Source: Punica granatum
Taxonomy: Eukaryota > Streptophyta > Magnoliopsida > Myrtales > Lythraceae
Direction of reading: 5' to 3'
DNA length: 64,000 nt
NCBI RefSeq assembly: GCF_007655135.1
Contig: NC_045132.1
Location: 744,001 to 808,000 of the forward strand
Shown: piece after piece, positions 12,879 through 23,015 of the stretch
Layout of the letters: each line of letters opens with the position of its first letter
Position numbering within the stretch: the stretch's first letter is position 1
Position numbers and translations under genes: made by a program
The notes under the pieces: generated by a model
What the model was told of the DNA's origin: nothing
The model's database searches: none
Seen by the model: the letters and a program-made list of their open reading frames with translations, nothing else

Positions 12879-14790
12879 CATCTGAGTTGGTAGGCCAAAA
12901 AGCAGCTCGCTTTGAAGATGGAGATCCCACTGGAATAGTAACTTTATGAAGACCCTTTTCTCTTCCCGTCAAATTTGATGAGCAGACTCAAGAACTAGCA
13001 ATACATGGATTATATTCCAGTCTAAAAGAATCATTTTTACATAGTAAAGCAACTAATTGAATGAGATTTCCGACAATCTAAAATATACCTTAAAATGATT
13101 GAAAATTGTTGAAGCCTACTTGAAGAATAAAACAAATTTTCATCTGAGTTGTTAGACTGAAAAGCAGCTCGATTTGGAGGAAAAATTACTTGAGTGATAC
13201 AAAATCTTTTAAGTTGTAACGCGGACGGTATAAAATCTTTTTTTTTTGTAATAATTTGATACAAAACGTATCAAATTATTTCAATCAAGTACAATCAGTC
13301 AATTTCCGTCGACGCCGTTAGTAATTTTTGACATGGCACGTGACATGACAAACCTTATGACACGTGACTGGATGTCGTTAAGAATATCTGACGTGACACG
13401 TGACGTGGCAAGTCTTATGACACGTGACTGAAAACTTTTAACATGATGTAACAAATGGGTACAAAACCTTATTAACATGTAACAAATTGGTACAAAACTT
13501 TATTAAGATGTAACGAAATGATACAAAACGTTTTATATGATGTAACAAATTGATACAAATAGCAGAACAAAGGACAACTACACCTAATTAAAATAATAAA
13601 AGGGGAGATCCATATTGAATGGTGCTGCGAGATCTATGCATATCTAACGATGGGAAGACCCGTATTACGATAATATAGAGTCATATTATTATGAGCGAAA
13701 AAAATATCTGGTAGTATGAATTTTTATCATAAATTTTAGTCCCTCGAGATTTCGAGAGAAGTACATAAATTCGAAAGGAAATATTGGAAGAGAAAATAAA
13801 TGGAAGATCTTTCATTTCAAAAATTTCTGACATGGCACACGTAACGATTTCGTTACTTGAGAATTTTGCCATTTTTCATGACAGGTTGAGTGACGAGATC
13901 GTTACTTGCCACGTCAGAAATTTTTGGAATGAAAGATCTTCATTTTATTTCTCTTCCAATATTTCCTTTCGAACTTATGTACTTCTCTCGAAATTTAGAG
14001 AGACCAAAATTTATGATGCAAATTCATACTATCATATATTTTTTTCGCTCATGGTAATATGATTCTATATTATTGTAATACGGGTCTTCCCATCGTTGGA
14101 TATGCATCAATCCCGCGGCACCATTCAATACGGATCTTCCCTTTTATTATTTTAATTAGGTGTAGTTGTCCTTTATTCCGCTATTTGTATCAATTTGTTA
14201 CATCATACAAAACATTTTGTACCATTTCGTTTTATCTTAATAAAGCTTTGTACCAATTTGTTACATCTTAATAAAGTTTTGTACGAATTTATTACATCTT
14301 AATAAGGTTTTGTACCCATTTGTTACATCATGCTAAAAGTTTTCAGCCACGTGTCATAAGACTTGCCACGTCACATGCCACGTCAGATATTTTAACGGCA
14401 TCCAGCCACGTGTCATAAGGTTTGCCACGTCACGTGTCACATCAGAAATTACTAACGGCGTCGACGAAAATTGACAGATTATACTTGATTGAAACAATTT
14501 GATACATTTTGTATCAAAATGTTACAAAAAAAAATTATACCGTCCGTGTTACAACTTAAAAGGTTTTGTATCATTCAAGTAATTTTCCTCGATTTGAAGC
14601 TGGAGATCCCACTGGAATAGTAACTTTACGAAGACCCCTTTCTCTCCCCATCAAGTCTGATGAGCAGACTCAAGAACCAACAAGATACACATTAAATTCT
14701 AGTCTAAAAGAGTCATTTTTACCTAGTAAAGCAACTAATTGAATGGGATTTCCAGCAATCTAAAATGTACCTTAAAATTATAAATTAAAC
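12879..14790 (+). repeat. ~262-bp tandem duplication, second copy split by a transposon
   Basis: Copy 1 begins at ~12879 ('catctgagttggtaggcc', then 'ggagatcccactggaatag'). Copy 2 begins at ~13141 with the same phrase, is interrupted after 13177 and resumes at 14590 with 'cgatttgaagctggagatc'. The interrupted copy shows that the 1.4-kb inverted-repeat element inserted after the tandem duplication arose. Confidence 0.75.
13178..14589. mobile_element. 1.4-kb foldback (long-TIR, Mutator-like) element
   Basis: The arms run inward from 'aggaaaaattacttgag' (13178) and, reversed, 'aggaaaattacttgaatg' (14589), and stay alignable nearly to the centre at ~13885, so almost the whole element is one inverted repeat. 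The flanks cgatttgg / cgatttga give an 8-bp imperfect target duplication. The 63-aa and 92-aa open frames inside are mirror copies of one another on the two arms, not genes. Repeated 'gacacgtgactg' and 'cacgtgac' motifs lie in the arms. Confidence 0.8.
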
Positions 14791-15513
14791 GTGCTCGCAA
14801 TAAATTTTGTCACTCATTATAAGCTATTATTAAAAAAAAGACATAGAATGAACTCAATTAAATTTATCGGATAGATCATACTAAACTTTAATAGATAGGA
14901 TAATCATAAAGTCAAGTTTAATGTCAATGAAAAAATTTATAGGAAAATAAATATTAAATAAAGATCATGACGTTAATATATCTAGAAATTGTATATATCT
15001 AAATGAGTCTGCATAAAAAGAAGACATTTAAAGATTGTACAAATTACAAATATATTTGTGTGCGTCTGTATTGGAATATACAAAAAGAAAAAAAGAGAGT
15101 GTCTCAATATGACGCTTAGATTTCGTAAAATATAGACACGCAACGAAGTGCAGATTATCTACTAAGAATAATATCACCATATTATATTTTTGTCCACTAT
15201 TTATTGTGTTTGATTGTTTCAAGTATTGGAATTTCTATATTAAGATCAATTAAAGAAAATATTAGTAGCTGTCTTGTAATGAGTTTATAATTCATAGACT
15301 TCTTTGATAACTATAATTCATGGATCTATGAACACTCCGTACACATTATTTTAAGATATTATCATTATTAATAAATAAGTGAGTGTAAAAAATAGTAATT
15401 TTTTAATATTACATGCGTGTAACAATAATTTAAGACAATTTTTGGACCTACAACGAAGCGCAAGTATTTTTACCTAGTGTATGTAATTTCAGATGAATAC
15501 TTTGTATGCAATA
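14791..15513. other. AT-rich intergenic DNA
   Basis: No gene, RNA or clear repeat is recognised. The 64-aa open frame on the minus strand (15028-15222) has no recognisable features. Confidence 0.4.
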
Positions 15514-15522
15514 TCTTGAATT

Positions 15523-16210
15523 GAGAAAATGATACCGCGCATCTCAGTTTGAAAATAATTTTTACAGCACATCATATTTTAAAAAATTATCACGATGCAT
15601 CATGAAATTTTTTAAATTTTTCACCGTGTATCATATCGTTACTTTTCCATCCAAAATTGGATTGAATGGTAACGTGTTACGATATTTTTCAGGGACATTA
15701 TTGTACAAAAGAAAACTTGAGGGATTTAAATGAAATTAACTAATACACACACATATATAAAGGAAAACGAAGGGGCTAATGGGGGGCCACGTCGACCACC
15801 TAACACCCCCTTCGACAATGGACCCCCCAATTGGGGTGGTCGGGGGCGCCCCCACCGGCAATCAACCCTTCAGTTGGGGTTGTCGGCCTGGTCTGAGACG
15901 AACGATGACCCCAATTGGTGGTCGACTGCCGGCGAGGGTGTCGGGTAGCCGGCGGAGCCCCTCCCCATAAGCCCTTTCGTTTTCCTTTTTTTTTTATTTG
16001 ATTTTGTTTAAATCTCTTAAGTTTTCTTCTATGCAATAATTTTTCTAAAAATGTTGTAACATTACCATTCAATCTAATTTTGAACGGAAAAGTAACGATA
16101 TGATGCACGGTGAAAAATTAAAAAATTTCATGATGCATCGTGATAATTTTTCAACATATGATATACTGTGAAAATTATTTTTAAACTGTGATATGTGTTA
16201 ACATTTTCCC
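15523..16210. mobile_element. Foldback element with GC-rich core
   Basis: The AT-rich arms align in inverted orientation for about 200 bp: 'atcacgatgcatcatgaaa' and 'cgttacttttcc' on the left reappear reversed on the right. The flanks tcttgaatt (15514-15522) and tcttgaata (16211-16219) form a 9-bp target duplication with one mismatch. The core (~15775-15985) is strikingly GC-rich and built from repeats of 'ccccaattggggt'-type words. The open frames in it are compositional, with no recognisable domain. Confidence 0.75.
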
Positions 16211-16371
16211 TCTTGAATATGATGCTCCTGCATGCAAAGTATACCAAAATTAATAAGGGGAAAAGAAATTAATTTGCATTTTTTTTAATCTATGTCTTCC
16301 CGTTTCCAAATCCTTATTCGAGTTTAGGCCTTTTTTTTTCGGTGATCAAGTATTAGGTCTATTTAATAATT

Positions 16372-17713
16372 GGAAAAATAGCCCCATATAGCACAATTTT
16401 TACTTTATTTTCACTTCCTAGCACGTTTTTAAAAGTTATCACGATCTAGCACGAATTACCATTTTATTCCCGAATCTAGCGCAACGTTAAATTCGGTTTA
16501 AAAACCGTTAAACACCGTTAGGCGGAGTTTAACAATGTGCTAGATCCGGGAATAAAATGGTGATTCATGCTAGATCGTGATAACTTTTAAAAAACGTGCT
16601 AGGAAGTGAAAATAAGGTAAAAATTGTGCTACATGGGGCTATTTTCTCAAAAAAATATTTACCCCTCTTTTCGGTGTTCTGATTTTGATAGTTTTTGTGA
16701 ACTGTACGATCTCAAAACGAGGTGAAACTTTTACCCCATGTTCCTGATGTTATTATAAAGTTCCACACAAATTTTTAAATTTTTCTGGGAAGTAAATCTT
16801 CAGATAAAAAATATTTATCTCCTTTTTTGGTGTTGTGATTTAGATAGCTTTTGTAAAATGTCCGATCTCAAAACGAGGTGAAACATTTACCCCACATTCC
16901 TAATATTATTATAAAGGTCCACAAAAAATTTTAAATTTTTCTGGACGGTGAATCTTCAGATAAAAAATAATTACCCTTCTTTTCGGTGCTATGATTTTGA
17001 TAGTTTTTGTGAACCGTCCGATCTTAAAATGAGATGAAACTTTTTCCCCATGTTCCTAACATTATTATAAAGCTCCCCACAGATTTTCATATTTTTATGG
17101 GAGGTGAATCTTCAGATAAAATATATTTACCTATCTTTTCGGTGTTATGATTTTGATAGTTTTCATGAATCGCCCGATCTCAAAACGAGATGAAACTTTT
17201 ATCCTATGTTCTTGATATTATTATAAAGCTCCACACATATTTTCAAATTTTTCTGGATAGTGAATCTTCAGATAAAAAATATTTATCCCTTTTTTCGGTA
17301 TTCTAATTTTGATAGTTTTTGTGAACCGTCTGATCTCAAAAATACCTAAAACTTTTAACCAATGTTCCTGATATTATTATAAAGCTTCACACTAATTTTC
17401 AGATTTTTCTGGATGGTGAATCTTCAAAAAAGAAGAAGGAAAAATAACATCATATAGCACAGTTCTTACCGTATTTTTACTTTCTAGCACGTTTTTAAAA
17501 GTTGTCACGATCTAGCATAAATCACAATTTTATTCTTGGATCTAGCACACCGTTAAACTCTGTGTAACGGTGTTTAACGGTTTTTAGACGGAGTTTAACA
17601 GTGTGCTAGATCTGGGAATAAAATGGTGATTCGTGCTAGATCGTAACAACTTTTAAAAACGTGCTAGGAAGTAAAAATAAGGTAAAAATTGTGCTATATG
17701 GGACTCTTTTCCC
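16372..17713. mobile_element. Composite Mutator-like element: palindrome, 156-bp array, palindrome
   Basis: The outer ends read GGAAAAATAGCCCCATATAG on the left and, reversed, GGGAAAAGAGTCCCATATAG on the right. A perfect 9-bp repeat TTAATAATT flanks the whole unit (16363-16371 and 17714-17722). Each end (16372-16649 and 17438-17713) is itself a ~275-bp palindrome sharing 'tagcacgtttttaaaagtt' and 'gctagatc', and about five 156-bp tandem units lie between. The shared outer target duplication argues for transposition as a single 1342-bp unit. No transposase is encoded. Confidence 0.75.
16650..17437 (+). repeat. Tandem array, about five 156-bp units
   Basis: 'tcggtgtt' and its variants recur at ~16671, 16827, 16983, 17139 and 17295, exactly 156 bp apart. 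Each unit continues with 'gattttgatagtttttgtgaa', 'gatctcaaaacgag', 'attattataaag' and 'gaatcttcagataaaaaat'. Units differ by scattered substitutions, so the array is not brand new. It is not CRISPR-like: there are no unique spacers. Confidence 0.9.
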
Positions 17714-17878
17714 TTAATAATTAGCACAAGTGATCAATTCTACGCTTATATTATTGTAATCGATATTTATAAGCTTATTAATCCACACTCTAATCAGCTT
17801 TAGGTTCATGTTACCTATTCTAAAAATCGACTCGCACGATATAGAATAAGGCATTGAAAGAATCGTCCTTAATTAAGC

Positions 17879-19449
17879 AGGATAAATTACATTGTTGGTA
17901 CAAATTTTATAATCAATGTAACACTTTGGTACAAACTTTAAAAAGTGTAACAATCAAGTACAAAATTGTTTCAAATAACAACAATTAGCTACATTTCGTT
18001 AATTTTGGGCTAACGACGTCATATTTTTTTTTGAGGTGATCACTGACGGGTCATATTTGGACGACATGGATCTTAAGTGGCGGAAGATATGATATTTCTA
18101 TGTTAAAAATAAGTATAAAAATATAAATAAAAATAGAAATATTCATAATTTTTTTAAAAATAAAATATTATATTTAAAAATAAAATAATTTTAAAAATAA
18201 TTTTTTCCCGAAAAATATTAATTAAGAAAAATAACATAAATTATTTAAAAAATCGAATTAAACTAAAAATTACAAAGGTAGAGAGAGATCCCAATTAAGA
18301 GATCTCTCGACTGAGATCTTAGTCAATTGGGGGTGGGGGCCTATTGCCCACCCCAAGACTTAGGTCATCAGAGGGGCTAAGTTGCCCTACCCCCAATTTA
18401 ATAGATCTCGATTGGGCAATCGAGATCTGCTGAATTAGGGATGGGCTGGCGAATCAGGGGTTGTGATGCCCATGTTCACCAGCCCGCCCTTAAACCTTAG
18501 TCGCCGGCGGTGTTTGACCGCCATCGACTACCTTGGGGTGTGCTGGCGGGCCGCAACGCCCCTACCCCTTTAATTCATTCGAAATTAAAAAAAAAACTAA
18601 GAGGAAGGAGGAGGAGGAGAAGGAGGAGAGGTCGAACAGTAGCAAAACCTTGAGGCAAACTGAAAAAGCAAAATCACTTACCTATTTCTCCGTCACATTC
18701 GGTTACTTCTCTCTGTTTCACCTTTCCCTTCTATCTCCCCCATCTCTTTTATTTTTTTGATGGAATCACAAGTCTGGGGTCTCCTACGCCTGCCACTCTA
18801 CCCTTCAATGGGGTCGACAACAGGCTCTAACATCGCCAACAAACACAGTTAGGGGTGTGACCTCAATTGAGATCTATCGAATCGGAGGTGCAGGCGCCCC
18901 CACTCGCCAGCCCACCCCTAGACGGTGGTCGGTGAACCATAGTCTAGGGGTGAGCTAACAGGCGGCATTGCCCCCACCCCTTTCTGGGAGAGATCTCCGT
19001 CGAGATTTCAGTCTCGACTAAGATATCTTTCTTTTTTTTTTTAAAAAACTATCTTTTAATTTTTTTAATTTACTCCAATTTGCTTTGATTTTTTAAATAG
19101 TTTATGTTATTTTTGCTAACTATAATTTTTTGAAATTATATTTTAATCATTTATTTTTTAATTCTAAATATAATGTTTTTATTTGAATTTTATAATATTT
19201 TATTTATAATTTTATACGTATTTTTAATATAAAAATATCATATTTGTTCGCACATAAGATCCACGTCATCCAAACATTACACAACAACGACCACCTCAGC
19301 AAAAGTTGACGTAGTTAGCCCAAAATTTGACGAGATGTAATTGATTGCTATGATTTGAAATAATTTTGTACTTGATTGTTACACTATTTAAAGTTTGTAA
19401 CAAAATGTTACATTGACAATAAAGTTTATATCGACAGTGTAATTTACTC
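17879..19449. mobile_element. 1.57-kb foldback element with GC-rich core
   Basis: The left arm (AGGATAAATTACATTG..., 'gtacaaactttaaaaagtg') and the right arm, reversed (GAGTAAATTACACTG...), align, with 9-bp flanks taattaagc (17870-17878) and taattaaac (19450-19458). Inward of the TIRs, AT-rich segments are followed by a GC-rich core (~18280-19010) with repeated 'gagatct' and 'ccccaccc' words. As in the 15523-16210 element, the core contrasts sharply with the arms. No protein domain is recognised. Confidence 0.7.
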
Positions 19450-20380
19450 TAATTAAACATGCCATACTTTAAGTATAAGTTTAATAATTATACTGCACGA
19501 TCGACTTATAAAAAAAAGGTATATTCAATTTTATATAGTTAATTTGAACTAGCTAGGTTTTGATCTAAAACTTTCACACCTAAAAAGTTCGTTTTTTTTT
19601 TGGGTGAAAATTTTTCTTTTTCGATGAATTGGGTGAAAAGAATTCTTTTTTAGATCACAAAAGAGGCATAGAATGTTCTTTTGCAATTCTGTAAGATGTA
19701 ATTAAGTCATATAATCAAAGAGAGTTATAGCGCAGTAGTGCATGCTCTCGCGTAATAATAAAGAAGTTTATAATATAATGTTTCTAAATATAATGTTTTC
19801 TATTTGAATTTTATAATATTTTATTTATAATTTTATACTTATTTTTAATATAAAAATATCATATTTGTCTGCACATAAGATCCACGTCGTTCAAACATTA
19901 CACAACAGCGACCACCTTAGCATAGTTAGCCCAAAATTGACGAGATGTAATTGATTGCTACAATTTGAAATAATTTTGTACTTGATTGTTACACTATTTA
20001 AAGTTTGTAGCAAAATGTTACATTGACAATAAAGTTTATATCAACGGTGTAATTTACTCTAATTAAACATGCCATACTTTAAGTGTAAGTTTAATAATTA
20101 TATTGCACAATCGAGTTAAAAAAAAGATATATTCAATTTTATATAGTTAATTTGAACTAGTTAGGTTTTGACTAAAACTTTCGCACCTAAAAAGTTCGGT
20201 TTTCTCTTTTGGGTGAATTTTTTTCTTTTTCGATGAAGTGGGTGAAAAGAATTCTTTTTTGGATCACAAAAGAGGCATAGAATGTTCTTTTGCAATCATG
20301 TAAGATGTAATTAAGTCATATAATCAAAGAGAGTTATAGCGCAGTAGTGCACGCTCTTGCGTAGTAATGAAGAAGTTTTA
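19160..20380 (+). repeat. ~610-bp direct tandem duplication
   Basis: Copy 1 (~19160-19770) and copy 2 (~19780-20380) align throughout at an offset of ~610 bp; 'aattaaacatgccatactt' lies at 19451 and 20061. The unit contains the right arm of the foldback element, its downstream flank, and the 5' part of a SINE that is complete only in copy 2. The duplication therefore post-dates insertion of both elements. Confidence 0.85.
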
Positions 20381-20476
20381 AATTCAATATTCATAATGAG
20401 ATTATCCATATCCTTTTATTAATCATTATAAATTTTATTTTATTGTACTAAATTCATGACCCTATTGTAAGATAAA
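20322..20476 (+). mobile_element. tRNA-derived SINE, copy 2
   Basis: The A-box-like head 'tagcgcagtagtgcacgc', the body 'tccttttattaatcattat' and the tail 'cctattgtaagataaaaaa' match the family members at 12034 and 48592. The flanks attaagtcata and attaagccgcata may be a decayed target duplication. A truncated head of the same SINE lies at 19711-19770, created by the tandem duplication. Confidence 0.55.
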
Positions 20477-20680
20477 AAATTAAGCCGCATAAATGGCGTT
20501 TGACTTCCTGATTCCCTTCCTGCTTCTAGATTTCTTGCTTTGTATTAACTAATCCCAAGTATGCTGACTTCTTATCTACCGATTATCTTGAAATAATTTT
20601 TTATTTAAAAAAGAGAAAAAGGAATTTCTCAACTGACAGATCATATCAGTTCCGCCGCCCCCCACAACCGCCCCCCACAA

Positions 20681-20705
20681 CCCCCCCCCCCCCCCCCCCC
20701 CCCCC
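20681..20705. repeat. Poly-C homopolymer (25 C)
   Basis: The homopolymer run follows shorter C runs from 20656. Such runs are prone to sequencing or assembly length error, so the exact length is uncertain. Confidence 0.9.
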
Positions 20706-21251
20706 GGATAAATAAGGAGGCCGGAGTCCAGGATACACCAATCTACGCATCTTGACTTACTGATATATGTATCGACTCAAAATCATATTAGATTGAATTC
20801 CCCATACATATAAGTACATTTTTTTTTCCTGACAGATAACATAACACATATACATAAATATATATGGTATCACACGGTCACACCTCATATTCATTATCCT
20901 GTCATTTTTCTGTAGGGTTTAGCACTAGTTGTCGTGTCAAGCGAGGAAGAAGGATCATTCACGAATCGTCAATATCTGACTTGTAAATCTTGGGATTTCA
21001 ACTATTCATATCGATCGAATGTTTATCTATCTAGATAGAAACAATTCTTCATGCTTAATTTTACTTTCCAATCTTCATTCGATTTACACAGTTCATGATA
21101 TTATGATGAAGGCAAAGAAATTACATCGGTAAGTAATTTTAATGGCACTTACAACTCATCTATTTGCGTATCAAAGGTATTGGATGTGAAACTACTGATG
21201 AATAGATAATCTTACCACGTATGCATGTGGAAACCACATGGATATATAATA
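20706..21251. other. AT-rich intergenic DNA
   Basis: No gene or structured element is recognised in this stretch. Confidence 0.4.
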
Positions 21252-21608
21252 GGATTAATTGCGCCATATAACCTAACGTTTGAAGGAATTCTTAATTATA
21301 TCCCAAATTTAATTTTTTATCTGAGATATCCCAACGTTAATGTGTTAGTTTCACATCTATTCCAACGCTAATTTTCCGTCCAAAATTGACAGAATTGCAC
21401 ACGTTGTACGTTAATTTCACATCTATTCCGACACTTGTTACAAAATTATCGTGTCACGTATGCAATTCCGTCAATTTTAGACGGAAAATTAGCGTCGGGA
21501 TAGATGTGAAACCAACACGTCAACGTTGGGATATCTCGGGTGAAAAATCAAATTTGAGCTAGAACTAAGAATTCTTTCAAACGTTAGGTTATATGGTGCA
21601 ATTATTTC
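21252..21608. mobile_element. 357-bp palindromic MITE with 9-bp target duplication
   Basis: The ends are GGATTAATTGCGCCATATAA and, reversed, GAAATAATTGCACCATATAA. The arms also share 'ccgtctaaaattgac'-type sequence near the centre. A perfect TATATAATA lies on both sides (21243-21251 and 21609-21617). It is non-coding and consistent with a Mutator-like MITE. Confidence 0.85.
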
Positions 21609-21617
21609 TATATAATA

Positions 21618-22740
21618 CAGTTACAGCGTATAGCTGGCCTAACAGAACCGGTTAATTTGTGAGTTGGGATATTGCAAATTGAGCAAATCTATAGAAAGAT
21701 AAGGGGAACTGTGCTTGACTACCGACTTATTACTTACTCCCGGCCCAAAGCGCGCGGTGACTGAAATTATGAATCATGCATGCCTATATACACCAGTATC
21801 CCATAATCTTGATTCAGTTGATGACAACTATGTCAATCCATCGGACTAGCTAGCTCTTTTTTTACTATTGATGATGTGATATATACTTTTATCTATGTGT
21901 CAGCCGATAAAGAAATACGAAAAATTTTATGAATCGATTGTAATTTCAATTCAACAACTTAATTTTAACTCTCACTAGATCTCCTTTTCTCAACAATATG
22001 ATTTTAATTTGTTTACTATGCATTATTATTATTATTATATACGTTGGACTTGTAGGAAAATTTATATTACCGCCATGCGTATCTTCAACTAGTTCGTTGA
22101 CTCCCGTGAGAAGCCAAAAAGGGCCAACAAAACATGGTATGTCATCGCGTCGTTGACTGAAGGTCTAAATTGTGAGAGATAAAATTGTTTGGACAAACAT
22201 TAAATATTATTGTATATACAGCCGAAGGAAAAACTCGAAAATGCAAAAATATGTTAATTTCCGCTAATTTAATTAACAGAGAGAATTGTTTCTCAATTAC
22301 TTTTTTTTCCCTCTTCGGACGATGGTTTCTTTCTCATTTACGAACGCACACCTACATAATCTGGTAGATGGGGAAAAACTTGTAAGAAGAGACCATTTGA
22401 GATTCTATCAAGTTATAAATAGAAATGAAATTAATTAGAGCGCGTCAAAATAACAATTGAATATTGATTATACCTAACAATAATAACAATCATAAAAGAT
22501 TCTGTACAATATGGATGTATGCTTGAAATTAATTTCAAAGGGGGCTAGGTTTGGTTTGACGAAGCATCTCTTCTTAATAAAATTCAATAGTAGTGCCTAC
22601 ACAAATTTTAAACGAAGATTTCTTGTCAGTATTTGGTTGGCCTGCCCCCAGCGTTTATTGTAAAATGGCATAATTAAATAATTAACGATATTATCCAGTA
22701 ACTATATATCTAATCGTTTTATAAAAGTGGATTCCACATT
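21618..22740. other. AT-rich intergenic DNA
   Basis: No gene is recognised. A short (ATT)n run lies near 22023. The 60-aa open frame at 22185 has no recognisable features. Confidence 0.4.
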
Positions 22741-22749
22741 CGTTGGGAA

Positions 22750-23006
22750 GAGTTCACTAACACTTTGGTTCTCCAAATTTTCAATTGCCAGCACTTCACT
22801 ACATGAATTTTCAAAATCGAGAATTTGGCCTCTGAATTTTTAAAAATCATAATAAAATGGTCATTTTAGCCATGTTTTCGACCAACAGTTCGGTCCCTGG
22901 AAGGACCATTTTATTATGATTTTTGTAAATTTAGGAACTAAATTCTCGATTTTAAAAATTCATATAGACAATTGAAAAATTGGAGGACCAAAGTGTTAGT
23001 AGACTC
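22750..23006. mobile_element. 257-bp palindromic MITE with perfect 9-bp target duplication
   Basis: The left end GAGTTCACTAACACTTTGG and the reversed right end GAGTCTACTAACACTTTGG match. The arms continue with 'tctccaa' and 'tttcaattg', and a second inverted motif 'ccattttattatgattttt' lies near the centre. CGTTGGGAA flanks both sides (22741-22749 and 23007-23015). Confidence 0.88.
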
Positions 23007-23015
23007 CGTTGGGAA

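Noticed and set aside
13681..14062. Two similar small 'proteins' on opposite strands (63 and 92 aa)
   Set aside because: They are the same sequence read on the two arms of a palindrome; no start or promoter context.
15730..16108. Open frames of 63-102 aa in GC-rich DNA
   Set aside because: Compositional frames in the core of a foldback element, with no domain and no splice or promoter support.
16650..17437. Regular 156-bp repeats considered as a CRISPR-like array
   Set aside because: The units are contiguous tandem copies without unique spacers, in a plant genome and inside a transposon.
20330..20400. tRNA-like A and B boxes considered as functional tRNA genes
   Set aside because: The boxes are degenerate, no cloverleaf can be drawn, and the sequences continue into a SINE body and poly-A tail.
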